A stretch of 15,786 nucleotides of DNA from DASQDN01 sp035630195 (GCA_035630195.1 DASQLD010000635.1:1-15786), one strand, 5' to 3'; shown: positions 1-8,134, counted from the first letter of the stretch. Translations and numbers: made by a program. The notes: generated by a model not told the origin, from the sequence alone.

Positions 1-150
1 GCTCGAACGAAGATCTCGAAGACGAGGGAATCGGCTCGCGTAATGCTCGAAAATGCTCTCGAGAGACGCGCCCTCACCAAGCTCCGGCGAATCTTCGCTA
101 GAGCCCGTGATGTCCTTGAGTTGTCCGAAGAAAAGTACCCGCACCCGCAC
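1..150 (-). CDS. moaD: MoaD-like molybdopterin synthase sulfur-carrier subunit (N-terminal part)
   Basis: Reading the minus strand from a GTG at 150-148 gives 50 open codons to the window edge. The product begins VRVRVLFFGQLKDITG, which is the usual first beta strand and loop of MoaD, the small ubiquitin-fold protein whose C-terminal Gly-Gly carries sulfur to molybdopterin precursor. The C-terminal half and the Gly-Gly tail lie outside the window, so the thiocarboxylate end cannot be checked. A second in-frame GTG at 144-142 could equally be the start. Only a weak CAGG lies in front of the first one. The gene is divergent from the thioesterase at 206, with about 55 bp between the starts. The family call rests on the N-terminal motif alone; another ThiS/MoaD-family carrier is possible. 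Confidence 0.72.
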   Translation of the reverse strand, partial: MRVRVLFFGQLKDITGSSEDSPELGEGASLESIFEHYASRFPRLRDLRSS

Positions 151-205
151 GCCTGAATCGTAGCAGACGTAAGCCGTCGCCGCGCCGTTGCTACCATGTC
201 GGGCG

Positions 206-601
206 ATGACGGAAATTCAATTCCGGGTGCGGTATGCGGAAACGGATCAGATGGGCGTGGTCTATCACGCTAACTATTTGGTCTGGATGGAGATGGGTCG
301 CGTAGAAATGTGCCGGTCGCTCGGTGTTAGCTATCGTGACATGGAAGCGGAGGGAGTCTTGTTGATCGTGGCGGAGGCGAATTGCCGATACATGGCGCCC
401 GCCCGCTACGACGACGAGGTGTCGGTGATGACGAAGGTAAAGCGGTCTACAACGCGTTTGCTGGAGTTTGAATACGCGATATCCTCAGTGGAGTCAGGAC
501 GTAAGCTGGCGGTAGGCGTCACGACGCATATCTTCTGTAATCGGGAGCTGAGACCGAGCCGCCTGCCGGAACGATATCGGAACGCTTTTGGACTGGTGTA
601 A
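206..601 (+). CDS. YbgC/FadM-type acyl-CoA thioesterase (4HBT hotdog fold)
   Basis: This 131-residue protein is a single hotdog domain that should hydrolyse acyl-CoA thioesters in the cytoplasm. The family signature YAETDQMGVVYHANY spans residues 10-24, with the catalytic Asp at 14 and the conserved Gly-Val-Val-Tyr-His turn after it. The length matches the family norm of about 130-140 residues. I chose the ATG at 206 because the upstream TTG at 188 only adds a short tail unlike the family. No strong ribosome binding site is visible before either start. In Proteobacteria YbgC is linked to the Tol-Pal locus, but no tol genes are seen here. The natural substrate, whether a short acyl-CoA or 4-hydroxybenzoyl-CoA-like ester, cannot be told from sequence. 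Confidence 0.85.
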   Translation: MTEIQFRVRYAETDQMGVVYHANYLVWMEMGRVEMCRSLGVSYRDMEAEGVLLIVAEANCRYMAPARYDDEVSVMTKVKRSTTRLLEFEYAISSVESGRKLAVGVTTHIFCNRELRPSRLPERYRNAFGLV

Positions 602-629
602 TTCGGAATGGTGTAATTATGTGCGCGAG

Positions 630-644
630 GCGCGTCCAACGCGC
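630..644 (+). promoter_or_regulatory. GC-rich hairpin just upstream of the aldo/keto reductase ribosome binding site
   Basis: GCGCGT (630-635) and ACGCGC (639-644) form a perfect 6-bp stem with a three-base CCA loop. It ends one base before the purine-rich ribosome binding site. An alternative pairing of 622-627 with 640-645 is also possible. No T-run follows, so it is not a standard terminator. It may set a transcript end or tune translation. Confidence 0.3.
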
Positions 645-655
645 AAAGGGAGGAG
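645..655 (+). promoter_or_regulatory. Strong Shine-Dalgarno for the aldo/keto reductase
   Basis: AAAGGGAGGAG ends three bases before the ATG at 659. It is the clearest ribosome binding site in the window and fixes that start codon. Confidence 0.8.
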
Positions 656-658
656 AAA

Positions 659-1678
659 ATGGAAGATTCGACCCGGAGGGATTTCATGCGAAACGCATCG
701 GCAGTCACGCTGCTCGCCCAGCAGGTGATCGCTCAGACCTCTTCCGCCTCTGCGACCGGTATGCCCACGCGAGTGCTTGGACGGACAGGCCAGCGTGTGT
801 CGATCGTCGCGCTTGGCGGTTGGCACATCGGCGCCGTCAAAGACGACGCAGAAGCTACACGCATCATGCATGCCGCGATCGACGAAGGCGTCAATTTCTT
901 CGACAACGCGTGGGACTATCACGATGGCCGCTCTGAGGAGCTGATGGGAACGGCCTTGGCGATGGACAATCGCCGCAGCAAGGTCTTCCTAATGACCAAG
1001 AATTGCGAGCGCGACTACGAAGGCTCGAAGCGAAATTTGGAGGAAAGTCTCCGGCGATTGAAGACAGATCATATCGATCTCTGGCAGTTCCACGAGATGG
1101 TTTACGACAACGATCCGGACTGGGTCTTTGACAAAGGCGGTCTCAAAGCGGCGCTTGAGGCCCGCAAAGAAGGGAAGGTTCGGTTCATCGGCTTCACCGG
1201 CCACAAGGACCCGCGCATTCACTTGAAGATGCTGTCGAAGCCGCACGATTGGGATTCGGCGCAGATGCCGGTCAACGTGATGGATACGCACTACCGCAGC
1301 TTCATCAACGAAGTGATACCGGTGTGCCTGAAGAAGAACGTTGGCGTGATCGGCATGAAAGGGCTCGGCGGAGGTCATCCGCAAGGCCGGTTCCTGGCGC
1401 AGGTCGGAATGACTTCGGATGAGTGCTATCGGTACAGTCTCAGCCAGCCGGTTACCGCGCAGGTGATGGGGATCACTTCGATGGAGCAACTGAAGCAGGA
1501 CGTAGCGCTGGCGCGAGCCTTCAAACCGCTATCGCCGAAAGAGTCGCAGACGCTGGTGTCGCGTGTGAAGGATGTTGGTGGAGACGGACGGCATGAGCTG
1601 TTTAAGTCGACGAAGACGTTTGACGGCCCGCATCATCGGAAGCAGCACGGGTTTGAAGTAGGGGCGGCCGCCGATTAG
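659..1678 (+). CDS. Tat-exported aldo/keto reductase
   Basis: This 339-residue protein is an NAD(P)H-dependent aldo/keto reductase. The N-terminus carries a twin-arginine signal: TRRDFM at residues 5-10 is followed by a short hydrophobic stretch and an Ala-rich cleavage region, so the enzyme is probably exported already folded with its cofactor. The TIM-barrel domain starts at about residue 35 (RVLGRTGQRVSIVALGG). The catalytic tetrad is visible as Asp82, Tyr87, Lys114 and His145, in NAWDY, LMTK and WQFHE. The C-terminus has no ferredoxin-like Cys cluster, unlike some related long forms. It lies 57 bp after the thioesterase with its own strong ribosome binding site. Its 3' end converges on the gene at 1712. 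The substrate is unknown. Confidence 0.9.
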   Translation: MEDSTRRDFMRNASAVTLLAQQVIAQTSSASATGMPTRVLGRTGQRVSIVALGGWHIGAVKDDAEATRIMHAAIDEGVNFFDNAWDYHDGRSEELMGTALAMDNRRSKVFLMTKNCERDYEGSKRNLEESLRRLKTDHIDLWQFHEMVYDNDPDWVFDKGGLKAALEARKEGKVRFIGFTGHKDPRIHLKMLSKPHDWDSAQMPVNVMDTHYRSFINEVIPVCLKKNVGVIGMKGLGGGHPQGRFLAQVGMTSDECYRYSLSQPVTAQVMGITSMEQLKQDVALARAFKPLSPKESQTLVSRVKDVGGDGRHELFKSTKTFDGPHHRKQHGFEVGAAAD

Positions 1679-1698
1679 GCCAACGACCAGCCGCCCCT
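1660..1698. terminator. Possible bidirectional terminator hairpin between convergent genes
   Basis: AGGGGCGGC (1660-1668) is perfectly inverted as GCCGCCCCT (1690-1698), giving a 9-bp GC-rich stem with a 21-base loop. It overlaps the end of the reductase gene and lies before the stop of the convergent gene at 1712. There is no T-run on either side, so it may slow rather than end transcription. Confidence 0.35.
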
Positions 1699-1711
1699 CA
1701 CTAACCTAAAG

Positions 1712-3046
1712 CTACTGCGTTCGGACCGGAATCGTCGTTCCGGCGACCGACTGCGCGCCTCCGATAGTCATTAGGATTGGGATATCGCCATTGCTGAGTG
1801 TAGATGCAAGGCGAACGTTGATCTGATACAACCCGCTGATGTTGCCTGGAGCAAGGCCAGAGTAGAGAATGTCCGCGTCGGGTACGACTGTTCCGCCGAT
1901 GTTGACTGTTACTTTCTGAGTCGTTGGCGTCAGTTGGTTTGGCGCAATCGTTCCGGGCGCGACGGCCGGTTGCGTTGCTCCTATCCCCGAAGCGTATAGT
2001 TCGATGATTTCGCCGGGCCGCGCGGGACGGGAGCCTTGATATCCCAGCGAAGGGTCGGCGACGATTGTAGTTCCGCCAGGAATACGAGCGGCGAGGCTAC
2101 GACCGTTGAATGTGAAGAAGCCGGGCGAGTAGTTTTCCACTCGTAGTGTTCCGGTGGCGCTCACGAGTTCGTTTGGACGGCCGGGGTTCATAAGCACGCG
2201 AACCGGCATATCGCCTGTGCCCGTTACGACCGGCATTTGAACGTTGATCTGGTCTCCCTGCGCGTATAGAATCGGAACTCGTTGACCTGCAATTTCAACG
2301 CCGACGCACTCGAGTTCCGTAGGGAATTGGTTATCTCGTACGTAACCAGGACTTGCAGTGCGAGGCATGCCTGCCGGCGCGAAGTTGGCGCCGAATATCG
2401 AGACGAGCGCGCGCGACGAAACATTCGGGTTGCCGGATGCGGAATCAACGACGCGCGTAATCGTCGGCCTGTCGGTGAAGCCGCACTGTGTGTCCGACTG
2501 CACACGCGCCGTACTGCTGTAGATGCGGTCACCCTGGTTGGTACCGCCGCCGTTTGACGCGTTGCCGGCAGCGTACAGAACGATATCGCCATCTGCCGCG
2601 CCCGTAGGAGGTGTCCAGAGGAACTCGAACGTTTTCGTTCCGTTGGCTCCCGTTACTGTGCCTTCGGCAGTATGTGTGGCATAAACACCATCGAGTTGCG
2701 CCTGAACGTCGCCGCTTTGGGAGGTAAAGCGGCCGGCCGTCATCGTCAGATCCTTAGCCCAACGAGCAGTGATCTGAAATCCCCAGCGGGTGGCATCCGG
2801 GTGGGTAACTGTGACTTTGACGGTCTGAGCAATGCCGGGCTTAGACTTTCCGGTTTCGACTCGGATACTCCCGCCCGCGTCATTGAGAGGGAAACTGGTG
2901 TGACATCTGCGACAGACCTCATCGCCGGGCGCCGAAGTGAATCCGGGTATCGTTCCGGTAGGTGTAGCGAGGTTAACGGGAGCGCCCGCTGATCGTGCGA
3001 ACAACGGTAGCGTGGCGAGGAAGGTCAGTAACAGGGTCTTTCTCAT
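1712..3046 (-). CDS. Secreted protein: CxxCH motif, choice-of-anchor V/Reeler-like domain, TIGR03437-like C-terminus
   Basis: This 444-residue protein starts with a Sec signal peptide (MRKTLLLTFLATLPLFARSAGA). A single CRRCH motif at about residues 45-49 has the pattern of a c-type heme attachment site. A beta-rich domain of about 140 residues follows, with GFQITARW and TFEFLWTPP, as in choice-of-anchor V/Reeler-type domains. The C-terminal half, from about residue 195, looks like the Solibacter C-terminal domain: ALVSIFGANFAP, ILYAQGDQINVQMP, and GLYQINVRLA followed by an IGG strand. It is probably exported or surface-bound; no lipobox or membrane anchor is seen. It is the last gene after mutY and its paralogue at 3048, one base apart. 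AGAGGTGA, which contains the stop of the upstream gene, serves as ribosome binding site. The function and heme binding are unproven. Confidence 0.8.
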   Translation of the reverse strand: MRKTLLLTFLATLPLFARSAGAPVNLATPTGTIPGFTSAPGDEVCRRCHTSFPLNDAGGSIRVETGKSKPGIAQTVKVTVTHPDATRWGFQITARWAKDLTMTAGRFTSQSGDVQAQLDGVYATHTAEGTVTGANGTKTFEFLWTPPTGAADGDIVLYAAGNASNGGGTNQGDRIYSSTARVQSDTQCGFTDRPTITRVVDSASGNPNVSSRALVSIFGANFAPAGMPRTASPGYVRDNQFPTELECVGVEIAGQRVPILYAQGDQINVQMPVVTGTGDMPVRVLMNPGRPNELVSATGTLRVENYSPGFFTFNGRSLAARIPGGTTIVADPSLGYQGSRPARPGEIIELYASGIGATQPAVAPGTIAPNQLTPTTQKVTVNIGGTVVPDADILYSGLAPGNISGLYQINVRLASTLSNGDIPILMTIGGAQSVAGTTIPVRTQ

Positions 3047-3047
3047 A

Positions 3048-3055
3048 TCACCTCT
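3048..3055 (-). promoter_or_regulatory. Ribosome binding site overlapping the upstream stop codon
   Basis: On the minus strand AGAGGTGA includes the TGA stop of the 3048-4361 gene and lies one base before the ATG at 3046. The two paralogues are therefore likely translated in a coupled way. Confidence 0.6.
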
Positions 3056-4361
3056 GAATTGTGATGAAAGCGTTGTCCTGCGTTCGAACTCCGCCGGTAG
3101 TGACTACGACTTGGTGATCGCCGTTCGGGACATCGGGAACGACGATATTGAATTGGTAAGTGCCGATGAGGTTGGGGGCGCCGCCTCCGTACGAAACGGT
3201 CGCGTTAACTCCGCCGATGGTTACCGTGGGAGCATCGGCAAGACTGGACAATTGCGTTACCGGCCGCCCTTCAGGCATCGCTGGATTGGTGGGGCCGAAG
3301 TTTGCGCCGTAGAGCGTGATGGTGTTGCCGGGCGCGGCAGGACGGGTTGTAACGGCCGCTCCGAACAAACCAGCTTTGCCGAGGAATGTACCGTCGGCAT
3401 GCGTACCCGCGATGTATCTGCGGCTCTCGGGATCGAACATGAACCACCCTGGCGCGGCACGACGTACGTCGCCTGTCGCTGTGTTGCTTGTGCCATTGCG
3501 ATTGATGACTTCGACGACAACGTTCCCCAGTTTGTCGAGAGCCGGAGCCTGTACGTTGATCTGCGTGGGGCTGATGAAGTATACGTACGCCGGTTTGCCG
3601 TCGATGTTGACCTTCACACCATCGAGTTCCGTGGGAGCCCGGCCGTCGACGAAGTCGCTGCCGGCCCAGATGCGCGTTGCTTGCGCGAGGTTCTCACCTT
3701 TTATCGTGGTCCAGGAAGAACTCACCATATTGGGCTCAAACGTCGCGCCGTTCTGTACGCCATTGCTGGATTGAATGGCAGGTCTTGGGCCGGACGCTGC
3801 CCCGGGAGTGAGGGTGAGATTTGCTGTGAAGATCCGGTCGCCGGTATTTTGCTGGTTGTTGTTGGCGGCATTACCGGCCACGTAGAACCGGATTTCTCCA
3901 GATTCAGTAGCTGGTGGTGTCCAATCGAATTCGAAGGTGTTGGTCGTCTTTGGATTGCTGTGTTCGATGAAGAAGGGTTGCGCAGTGCAGGGCATCCGTC
4001 GATCGTCGGCGCATATGACCTGAGTTTCGCTGTTGATGGGCTGGAATGTGCCGGCCTGCGTCCCGGTCGCGCTGGCCAGGCGGGCAGTTGCCTGGAAGCC
4101 ATAACGCGCCGCTGCAGGATCGGCATTGATTGTCACCTTGATTCGCTGGGTGGTTCCGGGTGTATACGTCGTGCCACCGGCTGCTTCAATGGCTAACCCG
4201 GTTGTATTCACCTGACTGCTGTGGCACTCGGCGCAAGTGCTCTCGCCCGGAACGCCGGAGACTCCCGGGGGCGGTCCAGTGATGTTCGCGAGGATGACAA
4301 CCGGAATGATGGAGAGGACAGTGACGCATTTAGCGACCATGATTATGGAAGATCGTTGCAT
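3048..4361 (-). CDS. Secreted paralogue: CxxCH motif, choice-of-anchor V/Reeler-like domain, TIGR03437-like C-terminus
   Basis: This 437-residue protein has the same layout as its neighbour at 1712. A signal peptide with a hydrophobic core (VTVLSIIPVVILA) is followed by CAECH at about residue 42 inside GVPGESTCAECHSS. Next come the beta domain (YGFQATARLAS, FEFDWTPPA, YVAGNAANN) and a TIGR03437-like half (SSWTTIKGENLA, YFISPTQINVQAP, TYQFNIVVPDVPNGDH). An extra Cys pair (ICADDRRMPC) inside the N-terminal domain is absent from the neighbour and may form a disulfide. The start lies 7 nt after the mutY stop codon with only a distant AGAGG as ribosome binding site, so it is probably read from the mutY transcript. 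The two copies look like an old tandem duplication, since they share motifs but differ widely elsewhere. Confidence 0.8.
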   Translation of the reverse strand: MQRSSIIMVAKCVTVLSIIPVVILANITGPPPGVSGVPGESTCAECHSSQVNTTGLAIEAAGGTTYTPGTTQRIKVTINADPAAARYGFQATARLASATGTQAGTFQPINSETQVICADDRRMPCTAQPFFIEHSNPKTTNTFEFDWTPPATESGEIRFYVAGNAANNNQQNTGDRIFTANLTLTPGAASGPRPAIQSSNGVQNGATFEPNMVSSSWTTIKGENLAQATRIWAGSDFVDGRAPTELDGVKVNIDGKPAYVYFISPTQINVQAPALDKLGNVVVEVINRNGTSNTATGDVRRAAPGWFMFDPESRRYIAGTHADGTFLGKAGLFGAAVTTRPAAPGNTITLYGANFGPTNPAMPEGRPVTQLSSLADAPTVTIGGVNATVSYGGGAPNLIGTYQFNIVVPDVPNGDHQVVVTTGGVRTQDNAFITIQR

Positions 4362-4368
4362 GAGAAAT

Positions 4369-5415
4369 TTAAGCCTCTGAAACTTCAGTAAGTATTCGTA
4401 ACGCCTTTCGAATGGTCGTACTCAACAAGTAGTCTAATGGTTTGTCGGTACGGAGCCAATAGTAACCGGCCGGTTTTTCAATGATTTGCGCGTCTACAAG
4501 TGTAAAAATGTTGTGAAAGTTTGTAATTGAATGACTGAATCGGCCCAGCGTTGCGCCGATCACGGCGTTTGGAAGTTGTTGAGGCTCCGGCAATTCCCAA
4601 AATCCGGCGAGCTTGCGATCTGTGTTCGATCGTCGCCAAAAAAGCATTTCATTTTTGTCTCGCCGAATTGCGAGTAAAGTACGCTCAACGCGGATTTGTT
4701 TCCGCCTTTTCTTCGCCGGAAGTTGGTCCTGCGTGCCGGCCGCGCGGGCTCGACACATATCCGCTACGGGACAGATTAGACATTGTGGATTACGCGGCAG
4801 GCAGATCGTCGCGCCGAGTTCCATCATCGCTTGATTGAAGTCGCCAGGCCGTCTCTGATCGAGGCGCGCCTGCGCCTCGGCCTGCACATCGACTTCGCCG
4901 TTCTCAAGCCTCGTGATCACCCGAACCACATTGCCGTCGACGGCCGCATAGGGGAGATCGAAGGCGATACTGGCAATAGCAGCGGCCGTGTAGTCCCCTA
5001 CCCCGTGCAGGGAACGGATTGCACCGTAATCGGACGGGAAGACGTCTAGTTGTTGTATCTGAATCGCGGCTTTCTGCAGGTTACGCGCCCGGCTGTAATA
5101 GCCGAGCCCCGACCAGGCCTGTAGAAGATCGTGCTCCGGGGCAGACGCCAGACTCTCGATAGTCGGAAATCGTTTGAGAAAACGTTCGTAGTAGGGAATG
5201 ACTGCGGCAACACGCGTCTGCTGCAGCATCACTTCAGAGATCCAGATGCGGTATGGATCTTGGTGCTCGCGCCAAGGCAGCCGCCGGGCATTGCCGTCGA
5301 ACCACGTCAAGAGACGCTCGCGAAAGGGTTTGTGTTTGCGTGCTGAGATACTCTCAATAGTAGTGGAAGATTCCCTGTCGATTCGCGGAGCGCGAGTCCA
5401 CAACCTCAAAAACAT
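4369..5415 (-). CDS. mutY: A/G-specific adenine DNA glycosylase MutY
   Basis: This is a base-excision repair enzyme that removes adenine mispaired with 8-oxoguanine. Numbering from the ATG at 5415, the catalytic Glu61 lies in SEVMLQQT, a helix-hairpin-helix reads LHGVGDYTAAA, and the catalytic Asp160 lies in VDGNVVRV. The [4Fe-4S] ligands Cys205, 212, 215 and 221 follow the C-x6-C-x2-C-x5-C pattern. A Nudix-like C-terminal region contains the FSH motif (GRFSHSITNFH) used for 8-oxoG recognition. The length of about 349 residues fits the family. The start is uncertain. Homology begins at about KPFRERLLTWFDGN, but no ATG, GTG or TTG lies just before it. The ATG at 5415 would overlap the uvrA start by 53 bp, and a TTG at 5310 would trim the first helix. 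Two secreted-protein genes follow downstream. Confidence 0.92.
   Translation of the reverse strand: MFLRLWTRAPRIDRESSTTIESISARKHKPFRERLLTWFDGNARRLPWREHQDPYRIWISEVMLQQTRVAAVIPYYERFLKRFPTIESLASAPEHDLLQAWSGLGYYSRARNLQKAAIQIQQLDVFPSDYGAIRSLHGVGDYTAAAIASIAFDLPYAAVDGNVVRVITRLENGEVDVQAEAQARLDQRRPGDFNQAMMELGATICLPRNPQCLICPVADMCRARAAGTQDQLPAKKRRKQIRVERTLLAIRRDKNEMLFWRRSNTDRKLAGFWELPEPQQLPNAVIGATLGRFSHSITNFHNIFTLVDAQIIEKPAGYYWLRTDKPLDYLLSTTIRKALRILTEVSEA
5344..5356. promoter_or_regulatory. Short dyad at the mutY/uvrA head-to-head junction
   Basis: TGAGA-TAC-TCTCA is a perfect 5+3+5 inverted repeat seven bases before the uvrA GTG start and close to where mutY homology begins. It could be an operator for the divergent pair, but arms this short also arise by chance. 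Confidence 0.2.
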
Positions 5416-8134
5416 CTCCGTCGACATTCCGCACAACCTGCTTACCGTTGTGACCGGTGTGTCGGGATCGGGCAAGTCGTCGCTTGTCTTCGACACGATC
5501 TATGCCGAAGGTCAACGGCGCTATGTCGAGTCGTTGTCGGCCTATGCCCGGCAGTTTCTGGAGCGCATGGAGAAGCCCGATGTCGATGAGATTGTCGGTA
5601 TCGCTCCGCCGATCGCGATCAAGCAGAAGAATACGACTCGTAATCCACGGTCGACAGTCGCCACCGCAACGGAGCTGTACGACTTCTTCCGTTTGTTGTG
5701 GGCCCGTGTCGGACGCACGTTTTGTCCGAATTGCGGCATCCGTGTGCTGCGCGATTCAGTCGACCAGGTTGCGGATGAGTTCCTGAAACAGCCGGAGGGA
5801 TCGCGCTGGTATGTGCTGTTTCCGGTCGAGAATCCAGGCGACACGCAAAAGCTGCGCGACCACTTGTTCATGCTGCGGTCGAAGGGATTCAACCGCTTGT
5901 ATCAGAACGGCAAGATCTTTGAGTTTTCGACGCCCGAGTCGCTGCTCGACATCGATTTCAGCAAGCTCGTCTGGGTGCTGGTTGATCGCTTAGCCATCAC
6001 GGGCGATATGCGCCAGCGAGTAGTCGATAGCGTTGAGATCTGTTATCGCGAAGCGGGTGAGGTTTTCTTTGAGCAATCGGGTGGCGAAGGACACACTCTC
6101 CGCTTCAACGAGAAGTTCCAGTGCAAGCAGTGCCTGATGGAATTCCGGGATCCGGAGCCGGGCATGTTCAGCTTCAATAACCCGACCGGGGCTTGCCCTC
6201 GCTGCCAGGGCTTCGGTAATACGATCGATTACGACATGGATCTGGTGATCCCAGATACCTCGCTGTCGTTAAACGAAGGCGCAGTCGATCCGTGGACCAA
6301 GCCTCAACATGAGTGGGCGTGGAAGCAATTCAAAGCCGAGCGGAAGGACAAAGTACGCTTCGATGTTCCCTTCTGCGAACTCAATGCCAAGGAGCGCGCG
6401 GTGCTGCTCACGGCCATACGCGAGTATTTCGCCGATGTCGAAGAGAAGAAATACAAAGTGCACGTGCGAGTGTTCCTCAGCCGCTATCGGGGCTATGCGC
6501 GATGCCCTGACTGTAACGGCTCGCGGTTGCGGAAGGAAGCCTTGTATGTAAGGGTCGGCGCCAAAACGATCGGAGAAGTCGTGCAGATGAACACAGCGCA
6601 AGCGCTGGAGTTCTTCGCGACGCTCGAAGTCTCGGCGGAAGAGCGCGCGGTCTCCGACAAAGTCCTGGTTGAAGTCCGACAACGGCTCAAATTCCTAAAC
6701 GACGTCGGTTTGCACTATTTGACCCTGGATCGTCTGTCGGCGACGTTATCCGGTGGCGAGGCGCAGCGCATCACACTCGCTACATGTTTGGGGTCGAGGC
6801 TTGTGGGAGCGTGTTACGTTCTCGACGAGCCCTCAATCGGTTTGCACGCGAGAGACACGGCGCGCTTGGTGAACATCCTCGAGGAGCTGCGGGACCTCGG
6901 CAACACAATCATCGTCGTCGAACACGACGCCGATGTAATGCGATCGGCCGATCACATCATCGACCTCGGACCAGGGGCCGGAGAACACGGCGGGCGTGTC
7001 TTGTTTTCGGGCTCTTATGACGCGCTTCTCAAAGACGGCGCCGCCTCGATGACGTCGCGTTATTTGAGTGGAGAGCAGTCGGTCGCCACGTCCGACCGTC
7101 GCCGCAAACCGCATCCAAAGAGAACGCTCAAGGTAATCGGCGCCAGGGCCAATAACCTGAAGCATGTCGATGTCGAGATTCCGCTCGACATGATGGTCGC
7201 CGTTACTGGCGTGTCGGGATCGGGCAAGTCGACGCTGGTGCATGAGGTGATTTACAAGACGCTCGCGGCGCGACTCGGCAAAGAGGACATTCCAGAGGAC
7301 CCGGAACGAAGCGAGAAGTTGCAATGCCGTCGTATCGAACGTACTGAGTTGTTGAGCGATGTCCTTCTCGTTGACCAGTCACCGATTGGGCGAACGCCGC
7401 GCTCCAATCCGGTAACGTACATCAAAGCCTTCGACCTGGTTCGTGAAGCCTTCGCCTCCACGAAAGAGGCGGACCGTCGCGGTTACACAGCAGGCCACTT
7501 CTCCTTCAATATTCCGGGCGGAAGATGCGAGGTCTGCCAAGGCGACGGCACAGTGACGGTAGAGATGCAGTTTCTCGCCGATGTCGAACTGGTTTGCGAG
7601 GAGTGCAACGGAACGCGATACAAGCCGAGTCTCCTCGAAATCAAGTACAAGACCCTGAACATACACGAAGTCCTGCAGCTTACGGTTCAGGAAGCAATCG
7701 GGTTCTTCAGCGAAATTCCGAAACTCGTAGCGAAACTGCGCGTATTAAATGATGTGGGCCTCGGGTATCTACGACTCGGGCAGTCGGCGACAACGTTGTC
7801 TGGCGGAGAAGCGCAACGAGTCAAGCTTGCCGGACATCTTGCGTCGCAAGCTTCCTGCAGACGAACGCTGTTCATCTTCGATGAGCCCACTACCGGTTTG
7901 CACTTCGACGACATCACGAAACTGCTCAATGCATTTCAACGGTTAATCGAGAGCGGCGGAAGTATTCTGATCATCGAGCACAACCTCGATGTGATTCGCA
8001 GCGCTGACTGGCTGATCGATATGGGGCCCGAGGGGGGCGCTGAAGGCGGGCGTATTATTGCGGAAGGTAGTCCCGAAACGGTGGCTAAGGTAGCGGGGTC
8101 CTACACGGGTCAGTTTCTAAAGCGGATGTTATGA
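5363..8134 (+). CDS. uvrA: Excinuclease ABC subunit A (UvrA)
   Basis: UvrA is the damage-sensing ATPase of nucleotide excision repair and works with UvrB. From the GTG at 5363 the product has 923 residues and opens with LSIRGARVHNLKNI, as in other UvrA proteins; the open frame further upstream is unlike UvrA. Walker A motifs GVSGSGKS lie at residues 32-39 and 616-623. ABC signatures LSGGEAQR lie at about 462-469 and 812-819, and Walker B motifs read VLDEPSIGLH and IFDEPTTGLH. Zinc-finger Cys pairs sit at 254/257 with 278/281 and at 722/725 with 745/748, matching the E. coli spacing. The UvrB-binding insert between the first Walker A and the first zinc finger is present, so this is a full UvrA rather than a short UvrA2. 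No LexA-type box is apparent upstream. The stop overlaps the lectin-like gene. Confidence 0.97.
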   Translation: MEDSLSIRGARVHNLKNISVDIPHNLLTVVTGVSGSGKSSLVFDTIYAEGQRRYVESLSAYARQFLERMEKPDVDEIVGIAPPIAIKQKNTTRNPRSTVATATELYDFFRLLWARVGRTFCPNCGIRVLRDSVDQVADEFLKQPEGSRWYVLFPVENPGDTQKLRDHLFMLRSKGFNRLYQNGKIFEFSTPESLLDIDFSKLVWVLVDRLAITGDMRQRVVDSVEICYREAGEVFFEQSGGEGHTLRFNEKFQCKQCLMEFRDPEPGMFSFNNPTGACPRCQGFGNTIDYDMDLVIPDTSLSLNEGAVDPWTKPQHEWAWKQFKAERKDKVRFDVPFCELNAKERAVLLTAIREYFADVEEKKYKVHVRVFLSRYRGYARCPDCNGSRLRKEALYVRVGAKTIGEVVQMNTAQALEFFATLEVSAEERAVSDKVLVEVRQRLKFLNDVGLHYLTLDRLSATLSGGEAQRITLATCLGSRLVGACYVLDEPSIGLHARDTARLVNILEELRDLGNTIIVVEHDADVMRSADHIIDLGPGAGEHGGRVLFSGSYDALLKDGAASMTSRYLSGEQSVATSDRRRKPHPKRTLKVIGARANNLKHVDVEIPLDMMVAVTGVSGSGKSTLVHEVIYKTLAARLGKEDIPEDPERSEKLQCRRIERTELLSDVLLVDQSPIGRTPRSNPVTYIKAFDLVREAFASTKEADRRGYTAGHFSFNIPGGRCEVCQGDGTVTVEMQFLADVELVCEECNGTRYKPSLLEIKYKTLNIHEVLQLTVQEAIGFFSEIPKLVAKLRVLNDVGLGYLRLGQSATTLSGGEAQRVKLAGHLASQASCRRTLFIFDEPTTGLHFDDITKLLNAFQRLIESGGSILIIEHNLDVIRSADWLIDMGPEGGAEGGRIIAEGSPETVAKVAGSYTGQFLKRML

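Noticed and set aside
2937..4196. Plus-strand open frame of 419 codons
   Set aside because: It lies antisense to the secreted paralogue pair, which has signal peptides, family motifs and proper junctions. Its own translation has no recognisable domain and shows the Arg/Val/Gly-rich bias of a shadow frame.
5198..5362. N-terminal extension of uvrA in the same open frame
   Set aside because: These codons are antisense to conserved mutY sequence and do not look like UvrA, whose homology starts just after the GTG at 5363.
5300..5400. LexA/SOS box before uvrA
   Set aside because: I found no CTGT-N8-ACAG, GAAC-N4-GTTC or GTTC-N7-GTTC pattern near the start.
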